Origin: a virus
Reading direction: 5' to 3' (one strand)
Virus record (IMG/VR): IMGVR_UViG_3300035438_000701
Location: 1 to 20,752 of that record
DNA length: 20,752 nt
Position 1 is the stretch's first letter, and every line of letters begins with the position of its first letter. Under the pieces are notes generated by a model. The model saw nothing but the letters and a program-made list of their open reading frames with translations. It had not been told where the DNA came from and ran no database searches. Below, piece by piece: positions 7,778-13,942 of this stretch. The position numbers and the translations under genes were made by a program.

Positions 7778-8062
7778 TTACTCTAAGCCCGCTTTCTTTA
7801 GAATTTCCTTAAGCTCATCTAGCCCCTCTCTGTAAGCAGCTATGTAAGTTTTAAGCGTATGACTTCTACCTGTAGATACTAGGTTAAGCTTTACAACTGC
7901 CGCAAGTAATCTGTCTAGCGATGTATAGTGTCCTATAGCCTCAGCTTTAGCCGAGCCTGCATTAGCACCTGTAACCACCTTGCTATTTTTTATTAAGTTG
8001 TATTGGCTTTCCTCAACTTCTATTGAGTACGGTGTTAACGCCAAATCGTTTATAACTATCAT
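7778..8062 (-). CDS. Small phage protein, possibly DUF5405-like, first gene of the replication operon
   Basis: This 94-residue protein begins with a strand-rich part (IVINDLALTPYSIEVEE), followed by HYTSLDRLLAAVVKLNL (residues ~45-61) and a long helix near 66-91 (HTLKTYIAAYREGLDELK). The order of a beta-strand start, a 'y.sL..ll.av.k' helix and a closing helix resembles the DUF5405-type small phage proteins found in replication regions, but I recall this only by pattern. It is the first gene after the promoter at 8087-8119, with a 25-base A/T-rich leader and no Shine-Dalgarno sequence. No biochemical function is known to me. Confidence 0.75.
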   Translation of the reverse strand: MIVINDLALTPYSIEVEESQYNLIKNSKVVTGANAGSAKAEAIGHYTSLDRLLAAVVKLNLVSTGRSHTLKTYIAAYREGLDELKEILKKAGLE

Positions 8063-8086
8063 TTTTTGTATTGTTTTAATTAGGGT

Positions 8087-8119
8087 GTAAATATAGCAAT
8101 TATTTTGTTAGTAACCAAA
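8087..8119 (-). promoter_or_regulatory. Bacteroidetes-type promoter of the replication operon
   Basis: On the minus strand TTTG (8116-8119) is followed after 20 bases by TATATTTAC (8087-8095). Spacing and -7 box are the same as at 679-711, and the segment AAAATAATTRCTATATTTAC is shared between them. It would drive the genes from 8062 down to the polymerase. Confidence 0.75.
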
Positions 8120-8129
8120 TTAATTATTT

Positions 8130-9479
8130 TTAATCGTCTGTGAGGTCTTTCCGCTTCTTAAGCTTCTTGTTTATCTCCGTCAAGTCTTTTTCGGCTATAA
8201 ACATTCGTGCTTCATCTATTTCTAGGTAACAAGCATTACTGCCCGTGAAAGCTTCCCCGTCTCTTTGAGCTACAGGAACTAGTCTGCCCATGCCCAACTC
8301 TACCTCATCGGGTGTTCTGCATAAAGCGAAAGCTGCGTGACAGTTATAAGCCTTAGCGAAATCCTCCCCAAAGTGTTTCATGTTGATTACCGCCTTGTTT
8401 ACTGCATCCCTGTTAACTGTGGATACTGTGAAAGCGAAAGTGTCCCACTTGTGATTAATGCGTATTGAATGATGGTAGATGTCCTGTATTTGAAAGCGCT
8501 TGTCCTTCTTCTGAATAGTTATATCCTCAGGCACAAAGTTATCCAAGTAATCATAGAAGATGATGTCGGGCACAAAAGCACGCTCATCTCTGTAGTACTC
8601 TAGGTTTACCTCAACATCTCCTAGGCTGCTTTTGTTAGCAGGGAAATAATCTATCACTAGCTCACCTCCCATTACACCGTACTGTCTCATCATGTCCTCA
8701 GCTAGCTTTGCGTTTTCATCCTGCATAAGCTCAGCTCTAGTACACTCCAAAATAGATTGCCTAGCCCTAGTCCTAATTGCGTTTACACTATTTTCAGTAT
8801 CTGCGTAATAAACCTTGTACCCATCCCGCACATACTCCATTGCTATCTTTAGCATTAGACCCGTCTTAAATGCTTTGGGCGCTCCCATCAAAACAATCAA
8901 CTGAGGCGAGTAGAATCCTTTGGCAGCAGTCAGCTTGTTTAGACCTTTCAAGAATGTTGGGCATCCTTCAACCCTATCAAACTTGTGGTCAGCTCTGTCT
9001 GCCAATAATAGCCCGCCCCTGTTTTTATCTTCGTCCAAGGAGTCCTCTGTGCGTAAAGCTATCTTACCCATTTTTTTATAGAGCTTCTGAAAGAAATCTT
9101 CATCCCCTTCTTTTACAGCTTCTATGTTGTTTAAGAATAGCTGCTTAGTCTCAGCCCGCTTACTGTAGTTGAGTATCTCTTCCCTTATCAGCCCTGTGTT
9201 TTCAGTTAACGGTGTGTAGGCTCTCCGTATAGCTTTTTCTATGACGGCAGCAGCCTCAGGCTTAACTTTACTTTTCTTGGCTTCTAGTCTGAAATACTCT
9301 AGTGAACTTGCTAATGATGGCACTCCCCCATACTCTTCAACATACTTGCTAAATATGTCAAATACTAACTGCATCTCAGGCTTCTCAAATATAGCTGAGT
9401 CTAGTATTTTTATGTACTTCTTACCCGCCTTAGCCTGTGCTAAAAATTGGATTAGTTCTTGTTGAAATTCGGGTGTCAT
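8130..9479 (-). CDS. dnaB: DnaB-like replicative DNA helicase
   Basis: This 449-residue RecA-fold helicase should unwind DNA ahead of the polymerase. The C-terminal motor domain begins near residue 170 with FLKGLNKLT and the H1/Walker A GAPKAFKT (199-206, K205, T206), continues with KVYYADTEN (H1a-like) and the Walker B strand DIIFYDYLDNF (305-315). TVSTVNRDA and a YLEIDEARMFI strand follow near the C-terminus. The first 140 residues are helical (QELIQFLAQAKAGKKY) and presumably correspond to the DnaB N-terminal domain. The length is typical. It is separated from the primase by only the 94-residue gene and the promoter at 8087-8119. The ATG is preceded directly by a palindromic repeat at 9481-9495. 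Confidence 0.85.
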   Translation of the reverse strand: MTPEFQQELIQFLAQAKAGKKYIKILDSAIFEKPEMQLVFDIFSKYVEEYGGVPSLASSLEYFRLEAKKSKVKPEAAAVIEKAIRRAYTPLTENTGLIREEILNYSKRAETKQLFLNNIEAVKEGDEDFFQKLYKKMGKIALRTEDSLDEDKNRGGLLLADRADHKFDRVEGCPTFLKGLNKLTAAKGFYSPQLIVLMGAPKAFKTGLMLKIAMEYVRDGYKVYYADTENSVNAIRTRARQSILECTRAELMQDENAKLAEDMMRQYGVMGGELVIDYFPANKSSLGDVEVNLEYYRDERAFVPDIIFYDYLDNFVPEDITIQKKDKRFQIQDIYHHSIRINHKWDTFAFTVSTVNRDAVNKAVINMKHFGEDFAKAYNCHAAFALCRTPDEVELGMGRLVPVAQRDGEAFTGSNACYLEIDEARMFIAEKDLTEINKKLKKRKDLTDD

Positions 9480-9480
9480 A

Positions 9481-9495
9481 TTAAAGCTACTTTAA
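9481..9495. repeat. 15-bp palindromic repeat, perfect, abutting the DnaB-like start codon
   Basis: TTAAAGCTACTTTAA lies one base upstream of the ATG at 9477-9479, where a ribosome binding site would be, and just after the stop of the 77-residue gene. A bound protein here could act on transcription; the RNA could also fold weakly. Confidence 0.65.
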
Positions 9496-9497
9496 TT

Positions 9498-9731
9498 TTA
9501 GTTTCGTACATACTGATTGTAAGCAACTGTTACAACAAAGGCAATAATACCGTTCTTAGTTTTTACGGTGCTTGTAGCTACAGAGGTTATCTCTATAAAT
9601 GGACTTCTTGTGAGGTGTCTCAACTGTGGCAGAATGTCTGTTGAAGAGTCACTCTCACAAGCAAACACTTCCACCTTGCTAACCCTAGAGCATCTCAGCT
9701 TCTTAAACCATATCTTAATATTTGTTCTCAT
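9498..9731 (-). CDS. Small hypothetical protein, 77 residues
   Basis: The predicted protein has a basic N-terminus (IKIWFKKLRCSRVSK), a middle with few features and a mildly hydrophobic strand-like end (NGIIAFVVTVAY). I do not recognise it. It is accepted because it is collinear with its neighbours, fills the gap before the DnaB-like gene and is preceded by an A/T-rich leader (AATTTAAAGAAATG) like other genes here. A plus-strand frame of similar length overlaps it, but an isolated plus-strand gene would be out of keeping with the rest. The reality of the gene is uncertain. Confidence 0.5.
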   Translation of the reverse strand: MRTNIKIWFKKLRCSRVSKVEVFACESDSSTDILPQLRHLTRSPFIEITSVATSTVKTKNGIIAFVVTVAYNQYVRN

Positions 9732-9782
9732 TTCTTTAAATTTTAATTTTTCTATTTACCGCTTAACGGATAATCGGAACAG

Positions 9783-9831
9783 GCACTGAGGGTATACCCC
9801 CCTAAAGGGGGTTATAACATCTCAGAGGTGC
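9783..9831 (-). terminator. Long imperfect hairpin in the 9732-9910 gap, possible terminator or RNA structure
   Basis: The core (9793-9816) pairs TATA-ACCCCC with GGGGGG-TATA around a TTTA loop with one mismatch. Outside it TGAG (9787-9790) can pair with CTCA (9821-9824), and GCAC (9783-9786) with GTGC (9828-9831). There is no T-tract after it on either strand, so a classical terminator is not certain. It follows the 92-residue gene and precedes the 77-residue gene. The remainder of the 179-base gap holds only a possible 21-codon frame at 9812-9877. Confidence 0.45.
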
Positions 9832-9877
9832 ATTTTTCCATAATATCCATCGTTTTAGCGTTGTTATTTAATTGCAT
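9812..9877 (-). CDS. Possible 21-residue micro-ORF or readthrough extension
   Basis: ATG at 9877 opens 21 codons (MQLNNNAKTMDIMEKCTSEM...) and stops in the hairpin at 9812-9814. The frame is also open back to the TAA of the 92-residue gene (9911-9913), so readthrough of that stop would add 32 residues. It is too short to call on coding statistics, and may be chance. Confidence 0.2.
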   Translation of the reverse strand: MQLNNNAKTMDIMEKCTSEML

Positions 9878-9910
9878 CGCAGTCGTAGCAGCGCTTTTCG
9901 AGAAGAGAGA

Positions 9911-10189
9911 TTATTCATCATCTTCCTTTTCTATGGGTGAAGTCTCTATCTCGTAAACATCTTCATCTACGTCAGGCGAGTATCCGAAATAGTCGGGCGT
10001 TGTAGTAGGGTAGATATAACCACCTGTTCTATTGCACACCGCTATCGGCTTCTGTGTTGACAATATAGTTGAGCCATCGCTGCGACTAACGATATGCACA
10101 AAAGGCTCATTAAGCTCATTCGTTATTGGCATATCTTGGTTGAATGATTTTAACTGTTCGATTAGAACTTTAACGGTTGTTTCAGCCAT
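9911..10189 (-). CDS. Small conserved-type phage protein, 92 residues
   Basis: The N-terminus TVKVLIEQLKSFNQDMPI (5-22) has the shape of the many small phage proteins that begin 'TVKELIExLxxxpxDxxV' and have no assigned role. The centre is strand-rich with a VCNRTGGYIYPTTTP segment, and the last 20 residues are very acidic (DVDEDVYEIE, EKEDDE). No zinc or nucleotide-binding motif is seen. It has an A/T-rich leader and no Shine-Dalgarno sequence. It is read in the same direction as the DnaB-like helicase but separated from it by the hairpin gap and the 77-residue gene. The acidic tail might allow it to mimic DNA or contact basic proteins, which is speculation. Confidence 0.7.
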   Translation of the reverse strand: MAETTVKVLIEQLKSFNQDMPITNELNEPFVHIVSRSDGSTILSTQKPIAVCNRTGGYIYPTTTPDYFGYSPDVDEDVYEIETSPIEKEDDE

Positions 10190-10323
10190 TTGGTTGTTTT
10201 TTAGGTTTGTGATAGGTTATTAATACCCGTTTTTAAGTGGTTTTTAATCGTTGTGAGCTTAGATTGTAGTCTTTTGATATATAGATAAGGCTAGATATAT
10301 TTAGTCTCCTATTAACGCTGTTT
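10190..10323. other. Non-coding gap of 134 bases
   Basis: No start-stop frame worth naming is present. The sequence is AT-rich with a near-palindrome GGTTATTAATACC at about 10213-10227. I find no TTTG/TAnnTTTG pair at the right spacing and no hairpin with a T-tract. A promoter for the 92-residue gene would have to be here, but I cannot point to it. Confidence 0.4.
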
Positions 10324-10581
10324 TTAACTTTGTGCTTGTACTAACTCTGTGGGCTGAATTAGCATCTTAGCTATATCGTCATTCACGATTACAGCCAATG
10401 GTTTAATTAGCATCTCACTATTATCCACATCTAGCACATAGTTAAGCGCCATTACTATACAATCTTTTTCACCATCAGGTGTTTTAATCTTACACTTGAT
10501 AAGTGAAATCTCATCTTTCTTTCCATGCTCATCAATTAGTTTAATGTTTTCTTTTTCTTCATCCTGCATTTCTAAATTCAT
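10324..10581 (-). CDS. Small hypothetical protein, 85 residues
   Basis: The N-terminus is acidic (EMQDEEKENIK), followed by alternating strands: SLIKCKIKTPDGEKD, IVMALNYVLDVD and MLIKPLAVIVNDDIAKML. This suggests a small beta-rich fold. I do not recognise a family, and no metal or nucleotide motif is seen. The gene lies 16 bases after the Ros/MucR-like gene. Its start codon overlaps one of the palindromic repeats (10580-10594). Confidence 0.65.
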   Translation of the reverse strand: MNLEMQDEEKENIKLIDEHGKKDEISLIKCKIKTPDGEKDCIVMALNYVLDVDNSEMLIKPLAVIVNDDIAKMLIQPTELVQAQS

Positions 10582-10594
10582 AAAGTAGCTTTAA
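10580..10594. repeat. 15-bp palindromic repeat, one mismatch, overlapping a start codon
   Basis: The plus strand reads ATAAAGTAGCTTTAA; the first two bases are part of the ATG of the 85-residue gene (10579-10581). One base departs from the TTAAAG-NNN-CTTTAA consensus. Confidence 0.55.
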
Positions 10595-10597
10595 TTT

Positions 10598-11023
10598 TTA
10601 CTGTTTATCGCCCCATCTAGCTTTATTCCCTAACCCGCTCTTTGCGAGTTTTATCCCTGACTTCCTCATAGCTTCTTTCATTGGAGCTGTGGTAAGCCTC
10701 TTCTTTAACCTAGCTTTAGTCTGTGCCGATACCTTTTCTTTAGTTCTGCCATCATGCCCGTTTGTAAACCGTGTGCGATTACCGCCCTTTAACAAATTCT
10801 CTGCTATTACTTTGTCGTAATTATTTAATGCGTGTTCTCTAGCTATTGCAGCGCTATCAGGACTGCATATACCTGTATGTAAATCTAGCCCATAGAACTT
10901 CTTATATTCGACTGCGCTCATGTCATGCTTTTGCCTAACATGAGTCATTAGCCGTTTAAAGGAAAGCCCACATATTTCACATATAGGCTTTCCGTCTAGG
11001 TCGTATGCTATTCTTCCGTACAT
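10598..11023 (-). CDS. Ros/MucR-type C2H2 zinc-finger DNA-binding protein
   Basis: The 141-residue protein has a single finger near its N-terminus: C15-x2-C18-x9-H28-x4-H33, followed by MSAVEYKKFYGLD. This CxxC...HxxxxH plus 'eYkkkYgL' arrangement is characteristic of the Ros/MucR bacterial zinc-finger family, whose known members repress transcription at AT-rich operators. The C-terminal half is rich in Lys/Arg (AQTKARLKKRL, GNKARWGDK) and may add non-specific DNA contacts; it is longer than the finger alone. It could also be an HNH-like or intron-type DNA-binding module, but no nuclease motif is seen. The start overlaps the 331-residue gene by 16 bases. It is the only recognisable candidate regulator in the window. 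Confidence 0.75.
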   Translation of the reverse strand: MYGRIAYDLDGKPICEICGLSFKRLMTHVRQKHDMSAVEYKKFYGLDLHTGICSPDSAAIAREHALNNYDKVIAENLLKGGNRTRFTNGHDGRTKEKVSAQTKARLKKRLTTAPMKEAMRKSGIKLAKSGLGNKARWGDKQ

Positions 11024-12003
11024 TGCTCTTTATCTTTTACCCATACTGTGATGTAACCGCCTAACCCGCCTATAGCCATTGAGCCATATCCAAAGATAGT
11101 AATTTTATTCTTAAGTTCATCTATTTTTTCGCTCAGCCTGCTAAAGAATACGTCAGGCGATTGTGAGCCTGTATATCCGCTACCGACTAGCACATCTTCC
11201 ATGTTGTTGAATATGGTAAAGCCCTTGTCTAATAGCTCTGAGGTGTTCAAATCCATACCCTTAATAGTTTTGGTGCGTATAGCGTCCTCTACATCTATGC
11301 CCTCTAAAAACAAATGCTCTTCAAAACACTTTAAACAAACCATTTCCCCATCATCATCATCTAGGAATCTGTATTGTACCATCCAACCATTGCTAGGATT
11401 TTGTTGGCAGATGCTCCGTTGGCACTCACCACACTCAAAGTAAGCAAAGTCTTTTGAGTATATCTCGCCCTTGTTGCAGCGTACTGCGTAGTCGCAGCTA
11501 TACTTGCAATCTTCGGGAAAGCTGTCAAATGGTCTGCTCCACATTTCGGGCACTTCCATTTGCGAAGTATAGCACCATATACCAAACTCCGCACATTTGG
11601 TAGTGTCCGTATAGTTTTTAATTATGGGCATATCGGGAATAACCAATGGCTCTATTGGCGTAAGCTCAGGGAACAAAGATAGCTGACTGCATTTGTGCTT
11701 GTATTCTAGCTCTAGTGCTGCAATCCTTCTATCTCTTGTTTTTTCGCTGCCTACTAGCGGAGCGTAGTCTACTACTTCTATAGCATCTTTTTGAAATCCC
11801 CATTTTATCTTTTCCCATTTTTCTTTAAGGGCTAGGAACGCTAACTCCACACATTCTTCGATAGTGCTTTCATCGTCTCCGAAATTTTCCCATGATAAGT
11901 TTTCTGCATCCAAGTTTTCCTCTAGGGGTAAATACACTTCTTCTTCATAATCCGAGTAAGGCTCTTTGAATAATACTTTAACAGCTAATTTTTTTATGTC
12001 CAT
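11008..12003 (-). CDS. Unrecognised Cys-rich (putative zinc-ribbon) protein, 331 residues
   Basis: The acidic N-terminal third has no recognisable motif. The centre has many cysteines: C137, C144, C166, C170, C176, then C191-x2-C194 with C199, and C223-x2-C226. The last two CxxC pairs flank GWMVQYRFLDDDDGEM and look like a zinc ribbon or treble-clef site. The C-terminus ends with a Gly-rich segment (FGYGSMAIGGLGGYITVWV). I cannot assign a family. It is the first gene after the terminator at 12037-12076, with a TATCTTTAC box at 12029-12037 that could be its -7 element. It overlaps the Ros/MucR-like gene by 16 bases, so the two are probably co-expressed. Confidence 0.75.
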   Translation of the reverse strand: MDIKKLAVKVLFKEPYSDYEEEVYLPLEENLDAENLSWENFGDDESTIEECVELAFLALKEKWEKIKWGFQKDAIEVVDYAPLVGSEKTRDRRIAALELEYKHKCSQLSLFPELTPIEPLVIPDMPIIKNYTDTTKCAEFGIWCYTSQMEVPEMWSRPFDSFPEDCKYSCDYAVRCNKGEIYSKDFAYFECGECQRSICQQNPSNGWMVQYRFLDDDDGEMVCLKCFEEHLFLEGIDVEDAIRTKTIKGMDLNTSELLDKGFTIFNNMEDVLVGSGYTGSQSPDVFFSRLSEKIDELKNKITIFGYGSMAIGGLGGYITVWVKDKEQCTEE

Positions 12004-12028
12004 GATTAATGCGTTTTTAATTAATAAT

Positions 12029-12037
12029 GTAAAGATA
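12029..12037 (-). promoter_or_regulatory. Possible -7 promoter box for the 331-residue gene
   Basis: The minus strand reads TATCTTTAC, one base off the boxes at 679-687 and 8087-8095. No TTTG lies 20 bases upstream (ACAC there), so the promoter would be weak or need an activator. It abuts the T-tract of the terminator. Confidence 0.35.
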
Positions 12038-12076
12038 GAAAAAAGAAACCTGCGTAGGTGTTAATTACGCAGGTTT
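12037..12076 (-). terminator. Rho-independent terminator of the nucleotide-metabolism unit
   Basis: An 11-bp perfect stem AAACCTGCGTA / TACGCAGGTTT (12066-12076 and 12046-12056) has a 9-base loop. On the minus strand it is followed by CTTTTTTCT. It lies 20 bases after the stop of the MazG/HisE-like gene. Confidence 0.85.
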
Positions 12077-12095
12077 ACGACAAAGATTACCGATG

Positions 12096-12617
12096 TTACT
12101 TTATGTACTTTTCTAATGATACTTTAACGTGGTCATGAGGCTTGATTAACTTGCCATCTTTGTTATAAAGTAGTACAGCTCCTCCGTTTAGTACTATCTC
12201 AAATGTGCCGCCTACTTTGTTCATGGTCTTGTCAGCGTGGTCTACAGTCCTGTGAGCTTTATTCATGTTGTTCTCATGCACTTGTTTAAAGGCATCCGCA
12301 AACACGTAATGAAAGCCTGCTGATACTATCTTACCTTGTAGGACATATTCTAGGTCTGCTAGTGCGTCAAGCTCTTCTAACTTGTTTACGTTATCGCCAT
12401 CAGATATTGGATGCTCTACACCCTCACTAGCTGCTAAGCATAAATTTATTAACGTAGCTTTAACATCGGAAGCTTCTGCTAATTCTGACAACTCTTCAAA
12501 GATTAGCTTTACTCGTAGCTGTCTGCTTTCTAAGCTTTCTACACAAGTAGGACTTTCACCTACAGGAAACTCAAAGGTTTCACTAAATTCTTTTACTGCC
12601 TTAGTTGATACCATCAT
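12096..12617 (-). CDS. MazG/HisE-like (all-alpha) nucleotide pyrophosphohydrolase
   Basis: This 173-residue protein has the paired acidic helices of the all-alpha NTP-pyrophosphatase superfamily: EELSELAE (E42, E45) and EELDALADLEYVLQG (E81, D84, D88), which bind Mg. HENNMNKAHR (115-123) and the DGKLIKP segment near 154-160 resemble the phage branch annotated as phosphoribosyl-ATP pyrophosphohydrolase-like. The probable reaction is hydrolysis of an (d)NTP to (d)NMP and pyrophosphate, cleaning or shaping the nucleotide pool, or lowering alarmones. It lies 23 bases after the dNMP kinase gene and just before a strong terminator. Two adjacent ATGs are possible starts. Substrate cannot be read from sequence. 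Confidence 0.8.
   Translation of the reverse strand: MMVSTKAVKEFSETFEFPVGESPTCVESLESRQLRVKLIFEELSELAEASDVKATLINLCLAASEGVEHPISDGDNVNKLEELDALADLEYVLQGKIVSAGFHYVFADAFKQVHENNMNKAHRTVDHADKTMNKVGGTFEIVLNGGAVLLYNKDGKLIKPHDHVKVSLEKYIK
12449..12463. repeat. 15-bp palindromic repeat, one mismatch, inside the pyrophosphohydrolase gene
   Basis: TTAACGTAGCTTTAA differs from the consensus at one base. In frame it encodes KATL (residues 53-56). Confidence 0.5.
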
Positions 12618-12640
12618 ATTATATTTGTTTTAGGGGTGTT

Positions 12641-13402
12641 TTAAGCGTTACTAGGGATTATCTCTAGCTGTTTGAGTATATACTTGACATCTCTTCTAAG
12701 TACTGTCATATCGTAGTTATTTTTAATTTTGAAATCAAACTCTGCTGCGTCTAATTCAGTTTCAGATATGTGAGTGCCTACAGCGCATGAGTCTCTATCA
12801 ACTCTGATAGTTATGCCGCCTCTGTCCTTAACGGCTGCTAGCTCATTCTGAAATCTTAAATCCGTGATAATCCAATTAGGCATTTCTTGATTAGGTGTCG
12901 GACTCATAATCGTTCTACGCTCTACAGGTTTGTAATCAGCGAACAAAGCATTTATCCACACATTCGGATGAACTTTATCCCTCATTGCATCAGTTCCTAG
13001 CTCTTGTAGTAATTGTCGTACAGTCATTTTATGGGCGTATAACTCGTCCTGCGAAGCGTTATCGTGTGTCCTTATAGGAAACGGTGAGTTAAACAGCTTT
13101 GTATGCTTAAGGTGGTCTACATAGTAGTTCCACATTGGAGGCAGTATAGATTTCTTCACTTCAGCATCTTCCAAATTTCTTACAGGTATGCCCGTCAGTA
13201 TTGATGCTATCTGTTTAAGCTTACCTGCGTACTTTTTTATCTCCCATTTGGATATAGCTTCCAAGCCCTCAGGAGATAATACGTTTACGTACTCTTGGCG
13301 CTGACCGCTAGCTAGGCAAACCTCCTGTTGAATGATTTTACCCACAGTATCTTTGCCGCTCCCTAGTTTGCCCGATATACCAATTAAAGTAGCTTTAATC
13401 AT
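12641..13402 (-). CDS. Deoxynucleoside monophosphate kinase
   Basis: This 253-residue kinase phosphorylates dNMPs to dNDPs for phage DNA synthesis. Seen: P-loop GKLGSGKD at 11-18, MTVRQLLQELGTDAMR (126-141), and the WIITDLRFQNE segment (D181, R183, F184, N186, E187), which is typical of phage dNMP kinases related to T4 gene 1, although those are variable. HISETELD (211-218) is also a family-like feature. The start overlaps the preceding gene by 8 bases and, unusually for this window, has a strong Shine-Dalgarno sequence (AAGGAGGG, 13407-13414). Codons 2-6 are formed by one of the palindromic repeats. Its neighbour, the MazG/HisE-like enzyme, also acts on nucleotides. Confidence 0.88.
   Translation of the reverse strand: MIKATLIGISGKLGSGKDTVGKIIQQEVCLASGQRQEYVNVLSPEGLEAISKWEIKKYAGKLKQIASILTGIPVRNLEDAEVKKSILPPMWNYYVDHLKHTKLFNSPFPIRTHDNASQDELYAHKMTVRQLLQELGTDAMRDKVHPNVWINALFADYKPVERRTIMSPTPNQEMPNWIITDLRFQNELAAVKDRGGITIRVDRDSCAVGTHISETELDAAEFDFKIKNNYDMTVLRRDVKYILKQLEIIPSNA
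13384..13398. repeat. 15-bp palindromic repeat, perfect, at the start of the dNMP kinase gene
   Basis: TTAAAGTAGCTTTAA covers codons 2-6 of the kinase gene, immediately after its ATG. Confidence 0.65.
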
Positions 13403-13871
13403 TTGACCCTCCTTCCTGCTTAACCTCAGGTGCTTTAGCCGCAGCCACTTCCACTTCGTCTAGCACTACTTCTGCAATGTTACAGCAGTTTGAGATGTCG
13501 AAAGGCATATCGTCTAGCATATTTTGACATACTTCCTTAATACCTAAAGTAGCTTGGAAATTGTTATAAGGTATAGCAGCAATAAATTTGTCCGCTAAAG
13601 AGCTAGCTAGCCCCATGTAACAGCCTAATTCACCTAGCGTTAAGTCTTTCGGCTGTAGTAGTTTAACTAGTATGCCTAAAGCTAATTGTTTCCCACCGCT
13701 TCCTACATAGCCCCAATTAAATCCTTCCTTAGTAAATTCTACTATAGCTGTAGAGTCCTCTACTTTCAAATACTCACCGTTAATAGTTACGGCTCTTAAA
13801 ATACCAAAGCCTTCCATCTCTATTGAGGTCGGAAGGCTTTGTATCATTTCTTGTAAATACTTTAGTTCCAT
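13395..13871 (-). CDS. DUF6166-like protein, 158 residues
   Basis: The segment GFNWGYVGSGGKQLALGIL (residues 50-68) matches the signature I associate with DUF6166 proteins ('GFxWGYxGSGPxQLALxiL'). Here GP is replaced by GG. Upstream strands ILRAVTINGEYLKVED fit the N-terminal beta part of that family. The family occurs in phages and mobile elements and has no established function. The last 25 residues are Ala/Glu-rich and probably disordered. It is the first gene after the promoter at 13902-13934, followed by the dNMP kinase with an 8-base overlap, so a link to nucleotide metabolism or early takeover is possible. Leader A-rich, no Shine-Dalgarno sequence. Confidence 0.75.
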   Translation of the reverse strand: MELKYLQEMIQSLPTSIEMEGFGILRAVTINGEYLKVEDSTAIVEFTKEGFNWGYVGSGGKQLALGILVKLLQPKDLTLGELGCYMGLASSLADKFIAAIPYNNFQATLGIKEVCQNMLDDMPFDISNCCNIAEVVLDEVEVAAAKAPEVKQEGGSND

Positions 13872-13901
13872 TGGCTTTTGTTTTATTTATTTTTAATAGG
13901 T

Positions 13902-13934
13902 GCAAATTAAATAAATAAAAACCGCCAAAGCAAA
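13902..13934 (-). promoter_or_regulatory. Bacteroidetes-type promoter of the nucleotide-metabolism unit
   Basis: On the minus strand TTTG (13931-13934) is followed after 20 bases by TTAATTTGC (13902-13910), one base off TAnnTTTG. The predicted start is about 25-30 bases upstream of the ATG at 13871. I see no convincing hairpin between the tail-fibre stop at 13943 and this promoter, only a T-rich run. Confidence 0.6.
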
Positions 13935-13942
13935 TTGTTTCG

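Noticed and set aside
9459-9789. Two plus-strand open frames over the 77-residue gene
   Set aside because: All well-supported genes are on the minus strand and these would be isolated; the minus frame has a leader like its neighbours. Not fully excluded.
10213-10227. Near-palindrome GGTTATTAATACC as a terminator
   Set aside because: AT-rich, too short a stem and no T-tract.
11361-11594. Minus-strand frame of 77 codons in another frame of the Cys-rich gene
   Set aside because: It is nested inside the 331-residue gene and has no distinct start context.
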